A stretch of 64,000 bases of DNA from Spirosoma oryzae (lineage in GTDB: Bacteria; Bacteroidota; Bacteroidia; Cytophagales; Spirosomataceae). Of the stretch, positions 18,966-29,462 are shown in pieces. The stretch covers positions 372,001-436,000 of the forward strand of contig NZ_PVTE01000001.1 in the NCBI RefSeq assembly GCF_003002825.1, in the 5' to 3' direction. Position 1 is the first letter of the stretch. Every line of letters begins with the position of its first letter. The translations under genes and the position numbers were made by a program. The notes under the pieces are model-generated. The model did not search any database. It had not been told where the DNA came from and worked only from the letters and a program-made list of their open reading frames with translations.

Positions 18966-19652
18966 TGAACCTTACTTAACATAATATAAATTATATAACA
19001 ATTCGTATGCTACTGAACCAGTAAGAAAAAGCTTGACTGACGTTTGCGTGAACGGATATAGGTAAGAATTCAGGATAGCTGTGTACAACTGAACTAACGT
19101 GCCGGTACCTATATGGTTGGAAGTAAATATGTCTTCTAATCACAATAGCTTATTCGCTGTTCAGAATTCGAAAGGACTTAGTAAGAATTGTCCAGACTGT
19201 TCGAGCCTAGTATGCATTGTTGCTTCGTCGGTAGCTTGGGCCAAATCAGTGTTATACGGGTATTCTCCCAGACCAGAATGCTTTTCAGGCTGATTTACCG
19301 CTGCCACTCATACCGTCACTTTTTTGGAGGATTCCAAATGAGTCTGATAGACAATCATAAAAAATGGGCTGTTGTACCAAGCAGTAATCCATGGCAAAAA
19401 TGGTTATACATGAATAGTCTATAATCGGCATTACAGGATACGTACCAACTGGTTATAGCTGCGAATACTGGCAATGCCATCGTGAAAATTCACGTGGAAC
19501 ACTAAAGTGGTGCTTTACAGCTAGTTATGTAAATACCCCCAAAAAAAGGCTTCAGCGATCGCTGAAGCCTTTTTTTGGGGGTACAATTCCAGGTAAGTAA
19601 AGTAAAACATTAAACAGACCAACTGCTATGCAAGTAGTGAATTAGCCTGTTT
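18966..19652. other. 687-base stretch without a supported gene
   Basis: AT-rich sequence between the TPR terminator and the XRE gene. Two short open frames (19099-19293, 19188-19424) lack recognisable products and look incidental. The only clear structure is the 50-base palindrome at 19534-19583. Confidence 0.7.
19534..19583. terminator. 50-base perfect palindrome with A and T tracts (bidirectional terminator)
   Basis: Every base from 19534 to 19583 pairs with its mirror around cgatcg at 19556-19561. The arms contain seven A before the GC core and seven T after it, so it is terminator-shaped on both strands. It lies 70 bases beyond the XRE stop (minus strand). Confidence 0.8.
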
Positions 19653-20132
19653 CTAGATGGATGGTAAAAATTCACGGAAAGAGCCATCTGTGTAAAATAG
19701 TAAGATACGTTCTACCCGTTTCTCCGTCCCGGAATCTTCTCCGCCGAAGTCATCCTCAGCTGGCGCTTCGAGTTGAGTTGGTGCTAACTCGCGAGGTCTA
19801 CTTCTGGGGATTGACGACTGAGGAGGTTGTGGTGCAGTACCTGGATAACCCGCATTATAACGCTCGGTTGCGGGTTGGGTCCCTCCCTGTCGATAAGCTG
19901 TTTGTGGTGCTGGTGTAGCGGGTATATTTTGTTGCTCATCTTCCATAATCCAGTCGTAACCAAGATCAGGGAAACGGCGTATTATCTTTTGAATGATGTC
20001 AAAACTAGGCCTGTTCCTGCCAGATAGAATATGAGATATGCTGGATCGTTGTACGCCAATTTCGTCAGCAAAATACGACGGTGAGAAATTACGATCAATC
20101 AATATCTGTTTAATCTTGTCATTTATATTCAT
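19653..20132 (-). CDS. XRE-family transcriptional regulator with disordered tail
   Basis: 159 residues. Residues 1-65 form a Cro/C1-type helix-turn-helix (IDRNFSPSYFADEIGVQRSS, ISHILSGRNRPSFDIIQKII). They are followed by ~70 residues rich in Pro, Gln, Ser and Arg. A conserved-looking C-terminal motif (EKRVERILLFYTDGSFREF) resembles the end piece of many Bacteroidota XRE regulators. Target unknown. It lies alone in AT-rich sequence. TTTACA occurs three times in the ~80 bases upstream, possibly an autoregulatory site. Confidence 0.85.
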   Translation of the reverse strand: MNINDKIKQILIDRNFSPSYFADEIGVQRSSISHILSGRNRPSFDIIQKIIRRFPDLGYDWIMEDEQQNIPATPAPQTAYRQGGTQPATERYNAGYPGTAPQPPQSSIPRSRPRELAPTQLEAPAEDDFGGEDSGTEKRVERILLFYTDGSFREFLPSI

Positions 20133-20234
20133 AGTGTAAATCTTATAGAAATGTGAATCAGATATGTAAATATACTATCTATCTGGTAATGTAAACGAAT
20201 TTGTTAAATAAACTTTGTAATCCAATATAAAATG

Positions 20235-20266
20235 ACAAAAGCCAACTGTAAATAGTTGGCTTTTGT
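20235..20266 (-). terminator. Terminator of dapD
   Basis: A perfect 13-bp stem (20235-20247 with 20254-20266) with the loop gtaaat lies 36 bases past the dapD stop. The minus-strand 3' side is T-rich. Confidence 0.75.
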
Positions 20267-20301
20267 GTATTGACTGATGTAAGTATGCTCAGTGGTACAA
20301 T

Positions 20302-21117
20302 TTACACAGACACATTATTCTCACGGAGAGCTTCGTTTAACGACGTTTTCAGATCGGTCGATTCTTTACGCTGGCCTATGATGATTGCACAGGGGACATG
20401 GAATTCGCCGGCAGGAAACTGTTTAGCATAACTCCCTGGAATAACGACAGAGTTAGCAGGCACATATCCCTTGTACTCTTTAGGTTCACTACCCGTAACA
20501 TCAATAATTTTGGAGGAGCCTGTTATAGTGACACCGGCCCCTAAAACGGCACGTTTGCCAATGTGTGCTCCCTCTACTACGATGCAGCGTGAACCGATGA
20601 AAGCGCCATCTTCAATAATGACGGGCGATGCCTGAGGTGGTTCCAGCACACCACCAATACCAACTCCCCCACTTAGATGAACATCCTTACCGATCTGGGC
20701 GCAACTGCCGACAGTGGCCCAGGTGTCGACCATGGTGCGTTCATCAACGTATGCGCCAATGTTCACGTAAGATGGCATCAGAATAACGCCGGGTGCTTGG
20801 AAAGATCCGTAGCGAGCAACGGCTGGAGGAACCACCCTTACTTTAGCTTCAACGAAGTTTGTTTTTAGAGGAATCTTGTCATGAAAAGAAAAAATGCCAA
20901 TTTCCTCAGGCTTCATTTGCTGAGAAACGAAGTATAGGAGAATAGCTTTTTTAACCCATTCATTGACCGTCCAATTGCCTGTTTCATCTTGAGGGGGTGT
21001 GGCAACGCGCAGTTCCCCCCTATCTAATTGATGAATTACATCCTGGACAATCCTTAGGGAATTAGAATCTTGAAGGAGACTTCTGTCAGACCAAATCTGC
21101 TCAATTTGTTCAATCAT
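20302..21117 (-). CDS. dapD: 2,3,4,5-tetrahydropyridine-2,6-dicarboxylate N-succinyltransferase
   Basis: 271 residues, the usual DapD length. It transfers succinyl from succinyl-CoA to tetrahydrodipicolinate in the diaminopimelate/lysine pathway, supplying peptidoglycan precursor. A helical N-terminal domain (to ~95) leads to a left-handed beta-helix of hexapeptide repeats, with VILMPSYVNIGAYVDERTMV, TWATVGSCAQIGKDVHLSGG and IGGVLEPPQASPVIIEDG as family signatures. It is transcribed alone, away from the AT-rich gene-free stretch on its 5' side. Confidence 0.97.
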   Translation of the reverse strand: MIEQIEQIWSDRSLLQDSNSLRIVQDVIHQLDRGELRVATPPQDETGNWTVNEWVKKAILLYFVSQQMKPEEIGIFSFHDKIPLKTNFVEAKVRVVPPAVARYGSFQAPGVILMPSYVNIGAYVDERTMVDTWATVGSCAQIGKDVHLSGGVGIGGVLEPPQASPVIIEDGAFIGSRCIVVEGAHIGKRAVLGAGVTITGSSKIIDVTGSEPKEYKGYVPANSVVIPGSYAKQFPAGEFHVPCAIIIGQRKESTDLKTSLNEALRENNVSV

Positions 21118-21237
21118 AAATAAAGTAATTGTTTTACTTAAAGTAGATAAAATGCTGATAGTCAGAAAATTATATATTAAAGCAGAATAATATTCTGTTA
21201 CATATAATTACTGCTATCGCTGGCATAAATCGTAAAC

Positions 21238-21245
21238 CAAATATA
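21238..21245 (-). promoter_or_regulatory. Candidate -7 box of dapD
   Basis: On the minus strand 21245-21238 reads TATATTTG, a TAnnTTTG match 120 bases before the dapD ATG, implying a leader of about 115 bases. No clear -33 element is visible. Confidence 0.35.
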
Positions 21246-21805
21246 GTCGCCCGAGGTGTATAGTTTAAATATATGCTGTAATAAATATTTTTCTGATCAA
21301 AAGCCGTGGTATGATTCTACTGGATTTATTTATGAGTGATCAATTTAGCTTATTACTTGTTGTAAAAGTATTTATATGAAAAGCAAGCGTTTGCATAAAT
21401 TGTTCAAATTCATGTAGCTCATATATATGGTTTAGCCAGGTCGACTTATTAAAGAGGGGTTTCTGTAAGCTGGTGTAGATTGTGCGCAGTTATATAGCAG
21501 TGTCTCGTAGTTTGCTGAGTGTTACAAAGCGCTATCGGGCTAAACGAGAAAAACGAGTTGTAACATCTAGATGTGTAATTGAATGGCTAGTGAGTGCTGA
21601 ATCATTATGTATTAGGTATAAGTTATGAATGCTTTGTTACACGGCTAGTAAACGGTGAATCCGATTTAAAGGCTGGCTTGTTAGATGATTATTTTAAGAA
21701 CTCTTATCTTACTCAATTTGGGTTTGTAAGGCTGCTATAGGCAGTACAGTATACTAGGCTTACAGAGCGTATCCTTATGATCAAAACAGAAGATGTGTAA
21801 TAAAG

Positions 21806-21850
21806 CCAAACCTGTAATACAAAATTGGTGTTTTTGTATTGCAGGTTTGG
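21806..21850. other. Isolated 19-bp hairpin in the gene-free region
   Basis: 21806-21824 pairs with 21832-21850 with a single G-U or mismatch (ccaaacctg... / ...caggtttgg). No gene ends nearby in either direction, so it may be the 3' end of an unannotated small transcript. Confidence 0.5.
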
Positions 21851-22230
21851 GTGTGTAAGTATGGATTTTTTTATGCCTTGGATTAAGACCTTCTCTCCTA
21901 TCTTATATATACTACAAGTGCTAACACAATATATTGGATACTACCTATTTTACTATCAAGATACCAATCTTGCAGATACTTTAGTAATATAATCTAAATT
22001 TAGTTTTTTGTGCATCTATTAGTAAATTTTATTAGTATTACTATTATATGTTAGTCAAACGATCGTAAAATACTACGAAAAATGGGAAAAAACTACATAA
22101 ATGCTAATATATCTTGCTAATTATAGTCTTTATGCTAATTATATTTACTAAAAATCTGTTTCTTTACTAAATAACTCTATGTATGGTTCTGCCCTTACTT
22201 TATACTACAGTCTAGCCCACGAATGTTCCT

Positions 22231-22238
22231 TATATTTG
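22231..22238 (+). promoter_or_regulatory. Candidate -7 box of gap
   Basis: TATATTTG fits TAnnTTTG exactly and lies 26 bases before the gap ATG. Confidence 0.6.
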
Positions 22239-22258
22239 CAGCGGAACAAACCTATTAA

Positions 22259-23260
<1,002 letters not shown>

Positions 23261-23331
23261 CTGAACAGTCGGCTTGAATTCATATATGTAAATTATATAA
23301 AATCTCGCCGACTCAGTTCACATTTGACATC

Positions 23332-23365
23332 AAAGGGTACAATCTTAAACGGTTGTGCCCTTTTT
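23332..23365 (+). terminator. Terminator between gap and trmB
   Basis: aaagggtacaa (23332-23342) pairs with ttgtgcccttt (23353-23363) with one G-U, followed by tt. It overlaps the last codons of convergent trmB. A weaker stem (agtcggc / gccgact) at 23267-23313 precedes it. Confidence 0.65.
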
Positions 23366-24010
23366 ACATTGTAAATAGTTAATTGTAAACCCTTTATCAA
23401 AGAACAACTGTTCGTATTTTGTCTTTATACCGATGTGAATTTCGTTTAGTGTTGAGTTATATAAATCATTCGTACTGATTACATTTGTAAACTCGCACTT
23501 CTCGACAGTCTCTAAGCTGTACGCGAACAGCAGTGGACTATCTGTTTTCAAATGTAAAGTGCCTGCTGGCTTCAATAGTCTTTTGTAAATCGATAAAAAC
23601 CTGGGATGTGTCAGCCGATGCTTCTCCTGCCGGGGTCTGGGCTGTGGATCAGGGAACGTTATCCAGATTTCATCAACCTCACCCGGTTCAAAAAACTCCT
23701 CGATAAAGTTGATGTCCGTTCGAAGAAAGGCAGCGTTGGTCAATCCCAGCGAAAGCGCTGCCTGAGAGCCACGAGCAATTCGGTCTCCTTTAATATCGAC
23801 ACCAATAAAGTTGGTGTCAGGATACGCCTGTGCCAGACCAATGGTGTACTCGCCTTTCCCACAAGCCAATTCCAGTACAATGGGATTTTCATTCCCGAAC
23901 TGATCCAGTCGCCAGCGACCTTTAATCGATTTATATTCCGGTTTGCCCACTTCGATTACATTGGGACTTTCCTGATTCTGTAAAAAACGGTGTTGTTTGC
24001 GACGCGTCAC
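23345..24010 (-). CDS. trmB: tRNA (guanine-N7)-methyltransferase
   Basis: 221 residues starting at GTG 24010 (MTRRKQHRF), as no closer ATG fits. It makes 7-methylguanosine at position 46 of tRNA using SAM. Motif I is LELACGKGEYTIGLA (~46-60), followed by FIGVDIKGDRIARG, the family stretch WITFPDPQPR and the RHRLTHPRFL-type motif (EKHRLTHPRFLSIYKRLLKP). Only 5 bases separate it from folC upstream, so it belongs to the minus-strand run TonB-like / folC / trmB. Confidence 0.97.
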   Translation of the reverse strand: MTRRKQHRFLQNQESPNVIEVGKPEYKSIKGRWRLDQFGNENPIVLELACGKGEYTIGLAQAYPDTNFIGVDIKGDRIARGSQAALSLGLTNAAFLRTDINFIEEFFEPGEVDEIWITFPDPQPRPRQEKHRLTHPRFLSIYKRLLKPAGTLHLKTDSPLLFAYSLETVEKCEFTNVISTNDLYNSTLNEIHIGIKTKYEQLFFDKGFTINYLQCKKGTTV

Positions 24011-24015
24011 TGTTA

Positions 24016-25314
24016 CTATAAATTGGTTAATTCGGCAATGGTGTAATTACTTCCGGTGACGACAATTAAGTCGTCAGATTGGGCCTCTCCGAGCGAGGCA
24101 TTCAGGGCGCTGTTGACATCGGAAAATGCTGTACCGATCAGGCCAAGTTCGGCGGCTTCCTGCTGTAATACGGCGACCGGCAACGCCCGTGGACTCTCCG
24201 CCTGACAGAAATAATACCGGGCTTCTCTGGGCAATTGGCGCAGGGCTGGCAGGCGATCTTTGTCCGCTACGAACCCGACCACCACGTGCAAATACTGGTA
24301 GGCTAACGAACCCACGGACGCGAACAAAGCGGCCAAACCGGGCTCGTTGTGGGCGGTATCGACGATAACCCTGGGGCGCTCCTGTAGTGTCTGAAAGCGG
24401 CCTTTCAACCCGGTCAGCCTCGTCACGTTAGCCAGTCCTTCGGCCAGTTGTGCGGTAGTCACAGGCCAGGTTGCGGCTACCCGATTCACGGTCGATAACA
24501 CGCCGGCTAGATTCCGTAGCTGGTAGCTTCCGAGCAAATCAAGGCTAAGTGTCGTTTCGGAAAAGGGTAGGTTCGCTCCTGTTTCGCCCACCGTCACCTG
24601 CCGCTTACCGTTTAGCAAACCGGTATCCGTAAGCTGCCACTGCTGATCGGCGAACGTGATGTCGGCACCCACAGAATTAGCAATTTGGCAAAAGACGGGT
24701 TCGGTTTCGGGCTGCGTCTCGCTAATGACCACCGGAACACCTGGTTTGATAATCCCGGCTTTCTCCGTAGCGATCTTAGCCAGCGTGTCGCCCAGGATAT
24801 CGGTGTGATCATAGCCAATGTTGGTGATCAACGAAACGGCCGGCGTAATGACGTTGGTCGAATCCAGGCGGCCTCCCAGCCCTACCTCGATAATCGCCAG
24901 GTCGACCTGTTGCCGGGCGAAATAAGCAAACGCCATGGCTACGGTCACTTCGAAGAACGAAGGCTCGATGGCCTCAATAAGGGCCTGGTTGTCGACCACG
25001 AATTGAGCAACACGTTCCTCGGCAATCGGTACGCCACTGATCCGGATACGCTCGGTAAAGGATTGCAAATGGGGCGACGTGTACAGGCCGACCCGGTAGC
25101 CTGCCGACTGGTAAACAGCCGCCAGCATGTGGGAACTGCTGCCTTTGCCATTCGTACCGGCTACGTGAATACTCCGAAACTGGTGCTGCGGGTTACCCAG
25201 GGCTTCGCACAGCCGTAGGGTATTACCCAGCCCGGGTTTGAGGGCCTTCGCTCCAATCCGGTGAAAGACGGGGAGCCGACTGTATAGGTAGTCGATCGCT
25301 TCCGAATACTGCAT
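24016..25314 (-). CDS. folC: Folylpolyglutamate synthase / dihydrofolate synthase
   Basis: 432 residues. An ATP-dependent Mur-ligase-type enzyme that adds glutamate to dihydropteroate and folates. The P-loop HVAGTNGKGSSSHML is at ~51-65, followed by SPHLQSFTERIRI, EVTVAMAFAYF, GLGGRLDSTNVITP and, in the C-terminal domain, VDTAHNEPGL. The ATG at 25314 abuts the stop codon of the TonB-like gene with no spacer, so the two are translationally coupled. Confidence 0.96.
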   Translation of the reverse strand: MQYSEAIDYLYSRLPVFHRIGAKALKPGLGNTLRLCEALGNPQHQFRSIHVAGTNGKGSSSHMLAAVYQSAGYRVGLYTSPHLQSFTERIRISGVPIAEERVAQFVVDNQALIEAIEPSFFEVTVAMAFAYFARQQVDLAIIEVGLGGRLDSTNVITPAVSLITNIGYDHTDILGDTLAKIATEKAGIIKPGVPVVISETQPETEPVFCQIANSVGADITFADQQWQLTDTGLLNGKRQVTVGETGANLPFSETTLSLDLLGSYQLRNLAGVLSTVNRVAATWPVTTAQLAEGLANVTRLTGLKGRFQTLQERPRVIVDTAHNEPGLAALFASVGSLAYQYLHVVVGFVADKDRLPALRQLPREARYYFCQAESPRALPVAVLQQEAAELGLIGTAFSDVNSALNASLGEAQSDDLIVVTGSNYTIAELTNL

Positions 25315-26259
25315 CTACTTGGCGGTAATAATAAAGGTAATGGTACCGGTAGCCGTTGGCGGGGTGGCCCCCCCTTTCGGTCGTAACCGAAGTCGCTGTA
25401 CCGCTTTTCGATACACGTCGGCGACGGCCGGACTCACCGTCGATTGTTGCTGCTGAATACGGGTAATCGTTCCATCGCCATCGACGGTGATTTTAAAGAC
25501 AATTTTACCCGTCTCATCGGAGTCGTCAGACACACTGGGTCTGCTGGCCAGCGACCAGCCCGATACGTCGAAGGCAACGCCCTTACTGGAACCACCCGGC
25601 GTACCGTATAAGCTCTTGGCATCGATACTGCCATTGGGATTTCCTTTATCGCCGACACCACTGGCATCGTCGCCGTTGCTGTTACCACCAACCCCATTGG
25701 CTTTTCCGATGGTCCCGTTAGAGCCACCACCACCGCCGGACGACTTTTTAAAGAGCGCATCGTTGTTAACCGTCTCCACTTTCTTCGGCGGAGCGGGGGG
25801 CGCGGGCCGTTCGACAGGTGCAGTCGCCTTGGCGGTTTCAACCCGGCGGGGTTCAGGTCGCGGGGGCGTCTCGACGGGGCTTTCTACCTTACTCGCAATA
25901 ACCGGCTTTTCGGTTGGCGTACGCGCCGGTTTGGCATCCTCGATTTTCGGCTGGGGCGTCACCCTGGTTTTTTCGACGCGGGGCGTTGTGTTCTCCCTGG
26001 GGTTGGGCCGATCATTGGACGGCTTTACGTCGACGGGGTTGGGCGAATCCGACGGTTTGTTGTGCGTCTGGATGTTTCCACTGCCCCGGTCGGTCGTCCC
26101 GAAGTTTACCTCGATGAATTCGATGGGTGGTGGGTCGGGAACCGTCTGCGTGAGGTTAACTAGCAGCAGGATCGCGACCAGCAGCGCGTTGATGATAAAC
26201 GCGCCCGCCAGTGATTTGATACGAATCTCGCGTTCGTTGTCGAAGGTGATGCGGTTCAT
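25315..26259 (-). CDS. TonB-like energy-transducer / cell-envelope protein
   Basis: About 314 residues from ATG 26259 (MNRITFDNEREIRIKSLAGA), preferred over an upstream start at 26358 because the inner-membrane segment (AGAFIINALLVAILLLVNLT) then sits at ~18-40. A long Pro/Lys/Glu/Thr-rich spacer with a Gly-rich patch follows, then a TonB-type C-terminal domain (GKIVFKITVDGDGTITRIQQ, AVQRLRLRPKGG). This is the layout of TonB proteins that couple the ExbBD motor to outer-membrane receptors. No exbB or exbD lies in the window. It could instead be a TolA-like protein. Confidence 0.8.
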   Translation of the reverse strand: MNRITFDNEREIRIKSLAGAFIINALLVAILLLVNLTQTVPDPPPIEFIEVNFGTTDRGSGNIQTHNKPSDSPNPVDVKPSNDRPNPRENTTPRVEKTRVTPQPKIEDAKPARTPTEKPVIASKVESPVETPPRPEPRRVETAKATAPVERPAPPAPPKKVETVNNDALFKKSSGGGGGSNGTIGKANGVGGNSNGDDASGVGDKGNPNGSIDAKSLYGTPGGSSKGVAFDVSGWSLASRPSVSDDSDETGKIVFKITVDGDGTITRIQQQQSTVSPAVADVYRKAVQRLRLRPKGGATPPTATGTITFIITAK

Positions 26260-26477
26260 GGGGTAAGGTCGTTGCCGACTGTAAGGGGGTTGGTTTATGA
26301 GCGTATAACGTAGGTTGGCGATGGCTTCGTTTACCGAAAAAACCAGCCGACTGAACAAAGTAACAGAAAAGCAGGGAATCCATTCCGTATGACGCTATCT
26401 TTCGGGTTATCCGGTAGGAATACCAGTCTACGGTCCCGGCTTATTGGCTGGTATGACCAGCCCGGCGGCTTTTTGGT

Positions 26478-26485
26478 TATGTTTG
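26478..26485 (+). promoter_or_regulatory. Candidate -7 box of menD
   Basis: TATGTTTG fits TAnnTTTG, 19 bases before the menD ATG at 26505. A second match (TACGTTTG, 26492-26499) is too close to the start to be used with it. Confidence 0.45.
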
Positions 26486-26504
26486 CAACCTTACGTTTGT
26501 CCGC

Positions 26505-28250
26505 ATGCCCATTCTCCAGCCTATTGTTGACCTGGTCGAACTGCTGGTTCGCCGGGGAATTACCGATGTTGTTGTGTCGCCGGGTTCCCGGTCGGCCCCC
26601 CTCACCCTGGCCGTCGCCCGGAATCCCGGCCTGCGCGTACGGGTGATGGCCGACGAACGATCGGCCGGTTTTGTGGCCCTGGGCATGGCGCAACTAAGCA
26701 AACGCCCGGTGGTGCTTATCTGTACGTCGGGGAGCGCGGTCTATAATCTCGCGCCGGCGGTGGCCGAAGCTTTTTTCCAGCAGATCCCGCTGCTGTTACT
26801 GACGGCTGATCGACCGCATGAGTGGCTCCACCAGCAGGACGGACAAACCATCGATCAAGTCGGTATCTTCGGTACGCACGTTAAACGGAGCTACGACCTG
26901 CCCGCCGACTATACCCATGCCGATTCACATTGGGCAATCAATCGGTCCGTCAACGAAGCCATTACCCTTAGTCAGTTGACTCCGCCCGGCCCGGTGCATA
27001 TAAACGTACCCATCCGGGAACCGTTCTACCCCAGTCCCGACGAGGTATTCCGCCCCGGCGCGGTACGGGTTATCGAGACGCTACCGGCGGAATTACGCTT
27101 GTCAACCGAGACCTGGCGTCGATTACTCGACGACTGGGACGATAGTGAACGCATCCTGATTCTGGTGGGGCAACACGTGTACAGTTCAGCCTTGTTAACT
27201 GCGTTACGTACCATCAGCGAGGAATTTAACGTACCCGTGCTGGGCGAAATTACCGCGAACCTGGGCGAGAACGGCCTGTTCATTACCCACACCGATACAA
27301 TCTTAACGCAGTTGACCGATGAACAGGCGGCTTCCCTCCGACCCGATTTATTAATTACCATTGGCAATTCGCTGTTGACACGCGGCCTCAAAACATTCTT
27401 CCGGCGCTACCCGGCCCGGCAACACTGGCACGTTCAGCCAGCCCCCGACCGCATCAACGATTCATTTCAGCGTTTAACCCGGCTGATCAGTGCCGAACCG
27501 ATTGCCTTTCTTCAACAGTTAGTTAACGATCTTGATTATCAACGCTTTCGGCAAGGTATGGACGATGAACCCGGCGAGGAAAGTGAATTTTTCACCGCCT
27601 GGCAACGAGCCGACCAACAGGCCGCCAAACGCGTTTACAAGCTATTGACAACGGCCAACCAATCCCTTACCGACTGGTCGGCCGTTCAACAGGTACTGAC
27701 GCAATTACCCGTCAACTCCCATTTACAATTGGCGAATAGCATGCCGGTGCGGTACGCCAATTTATGCGGTTTACAAGAGAACCAGCGCATTTCGGTTTGG
27801 GCAAACCGGGGCGTTAGTGGCATTGACGGTTGTTTAAGCACCGCCGTGGGCGCTGCGTTACAAACGGATCAGCTGGTTACATTGGTCATTGGCGACGTGG
27901 CTTTCTTTTACGATCGTAATGCGCTGTGGTCGGCACCTGTTCCTGCGAATCTCCGCATCGTATTGGTAAATAATGACAGCGGCCATATCTTCCGCATCAT
28001 CGACGGACCCGGCAAACAACCCGAACTGGAACCGTATTTTGAAACGCCCCACGGGTACACGGCCCGCCGAACGGCCGAGGATGCCGGGCTGCTGTATCAT
28101 GCCTGTCGTGAGGCACAGGAATTGACTTCCCTCCTGCCCACTTTCTTTGCCCCGTCCGATAAGGCACAGTTGCTGGAGATTACAACGGATAAGTACGCGA
28201 ATCAGGAACAGTTTCAACGCTATAAGGCGAGCCTGTCGTTACCAGCATAA
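26505..28250 (+). CDS. menD: 2-succinyl-5-enolpyruvyl-6-hydroxy-3-cyclohexene-1-carboxylate synthase
   Basis: 581 residues. A thiamine-diphosphate enzyme that joins 2-oxoglutarate to isochorismate in menaquinone synthesis. N-terminal signatures are VSPGSRSAPLTLAVARNPGL, DERSAGFVALGMAQ and VVLICTSGSAVYNLAPAVAE. The cofactor-binding part is GDVAFFYDRNALW followed by RIVLVNNDSGHIF. Other men genes are not in the window. It is divergent from the TonB-like gene and convergent with a TPR lipoprotein gene, with a perfect hairpin between. Confidence 0.96.
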   Translation: MPILQPIVDLVELLVRRGITDVVVSPGSRSAPLTLAVARNPGLRVRVMADERSAGFVALGMAQLSKRPVVLICTSGSAVYNLAPAVAEAFFQQIPLLLLTADRPHEWLHQQDGQTIDQVGIFGTHVKRSYDLPADYTHADSHWAINRSVNEAITLSQLTPPGPVHINVPIREPFYPSPDEVFRPGAVRVIETLPAELRLSTETWRRLLDDWDDSERILILVGQHVYSSALLTALRTISEEFNVPVLGEITANLGENGLFITHTDTILTQLTDEQAASLRPDLLITIGNSLLTRGLKTFFRRYPARQHWHVQPAPDRINDSFQRLTRLISAEPIAFLQQLVNDLDYQRFRQGMDDEPGEESEFFTAWQRADQQAAKRVYKLLTTANQSLTDWSAVQQVLTQLPVNSHLQLANSMPVRYANLCGLQENQRISVWANRGVSGIDGCLSTAVGAALQTDQLVTLVIGDVAFFYDRNALWSAPVPANLRIVLVNNDSGHIFRIIDGPGKQPELEPYFETPHGYTARRTAEDAGLLYHACREAQELTSLLPTFFAPSDKAQLLEITTDKYANQEQFQRYKASLSLPA

Positions 28251-28315
28251 ATCAGGTAACGCAAGCCCGTCAAACTAACTACAACTACAGGTATAGTTTT
28301 ACTATGCACAAAAAA

Positions 28316-28377
28316 TGGTTTATGACAGTCGGCGACGTTCATCCGGAACATAGTCCATCGCCGACTGTCATAAACCA
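28316..28377. terminator. 20-bp perfect hairpin between menD and the TPR lipoprotein gene
   Basis: Arms 28316-28335 and 28358-28377 are perfectly complementary with a 22-base loop. It sits between convergent stops, so it may end both transcripts, although no T-run follows. Confidence 0.65.
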
Positions 28378-28382
28378 GTACT

Positions 28383-29462
28383 TTACTTGCCACACTGTTT
28401 CTGCTGTTCTGCTTTAGCCAGTTGATCACCGGCCGTAACGCCCCGTGCCCAGGCAGCACAGGCAGCTTCCTGGCGACCAGCCTCTGCTTCCGCCTTACCG
28501 ATATAATAGTAGAGTGCGTCAACCGAGGGGTCGAGTTGCTCGGCTTTGCGAAGGTTTGTCAGTGCCGGTTCGGTCTGCTTCTGTTTCAGGTAATACAGTC
28601 CCAGCGTCCGGTAAGCCCAGGCATTACGATCGTTCAACCGGATCGATTGCTCCACCAACGGCAGGGCTTCGGCGGGCCGGTTCAGCATGAGCAGCAGGTA
28701 CGCTTTATTGTTCAGGTAGTAGGGCTGGGTTGGCTTGACGCTCAGCGCCCGGTCCACGTAGGTCAGTGCGTCGGCGAATTTACCCGCCTGCGCCAGCAGT
28801 AGACTCTGGTTGTTCAACGCGGCATCCTGCTTCGGATTCAGGCGCAACGCGTTCGCAATATCCTGCCGGGCCAGTTCGTAGGCTTTCTGACTGAAAAATA
28901 ACGCGGCCCGATTCGTCAAAGCCTCGACGTTGTTCGGGGCGAGCTGAATGGCGCGGTCATAGGCAAGCTGGGCGCGGGCCGGCTCATTGAGTCGGGTATG
29001 GGTATCGCCCAGCCGCAGCTGGTAAAACGTCGAATCGGCATACTGCTTTTCGATTCGTTGCAGGTCGGTCAGGCTTCCCCCGGCATCGCCCAAGTCCAGG
29101 CGGGCTTCGGCCCGGTTCAGGTAAGCCGCGCCAAAGTCCGGGTCGGTATCGATAGCCCGGCTGTAATCAGCCAGCGCCCCCTCCACGTCGTCGTTGCGGA
29201 ATTTGGCCAGTCCCCGGTTGTTGTAGGCATCCGCGAAATCGGGCTTTTTCTCCAGCGCTTCGGTGTAGAACCGGACAGCTTCCCGATATTCGCGCTTCTG
29301 CAACTGTACGTTCCCCCGCAGAAAAAACTGAGCCGCTTCGTCGGAGCGATCGGTGCAGGCCGTTACCAGACTAATTGGTACCAACAAGCCGTACGTTGTT
29401 ATCTTTGCCAGCCAGCCCGTCAGCCGACCGGCCTTGTTTATTTTTTGATTTTGTAGTCCCAT
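28383..29462 (-). CDS. TPR lipoprotein
   Basis: 359 residues. A lipoprotein signal ends in LVTAC (Cys ~36), so it is predicted to be lipid-anchored in the periplasm or outer membrane. About eight TPR units follow (VQLQKREYREAVRFYTEAL, DFADAYNNRGLAKFRNDDVE, AIQLAPNNVEALTNRAALFF and others). Likely a scaffold; partner unknown. Its ATG (29462-29460) overlaps, head to head, the ATG of the plus-strand gene at 29461, and no later Met precedes the signal. Confidence 0.87.
   Translation of the reverse strand: MGLQNQKINKAGRLTGWLAKITTYGLLVPISLVTACTDRSDEAAQFFLRGNVQLQKREYREAVRFYTEALEKKPDFADAYNNRGLAKFRNDDVEGALADYSRAIDTDPDFGAAYLNRAEARLDLGDAGGSLTDLQRIEKQYADSTFYQLRLGDTHTRLNEPARAQLAYDRAIQLAPNNVEALTNRAALFFSQKAYELARQDIANALRLNPKQDAALNNQSLLLAQAGKFADALTYVDRALSVKPTQPYYLNNKAYLLLMLNRPAEALPLVEQSIRLNDRNAWAYRTLGLYYLKQKQTEPALTNLRKAEQLDPSVDALYYYIGKAEAEAGRQEAACAAWARGVTAGDQLAKAEQQKQCGK

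Noticed and set aside
19099..19424. Two short open frames in the gene-poor stretch
   Set aside because: No recognisable domain, atypical residue mix, no clear start context. Kept only as part of the intergenic entry.
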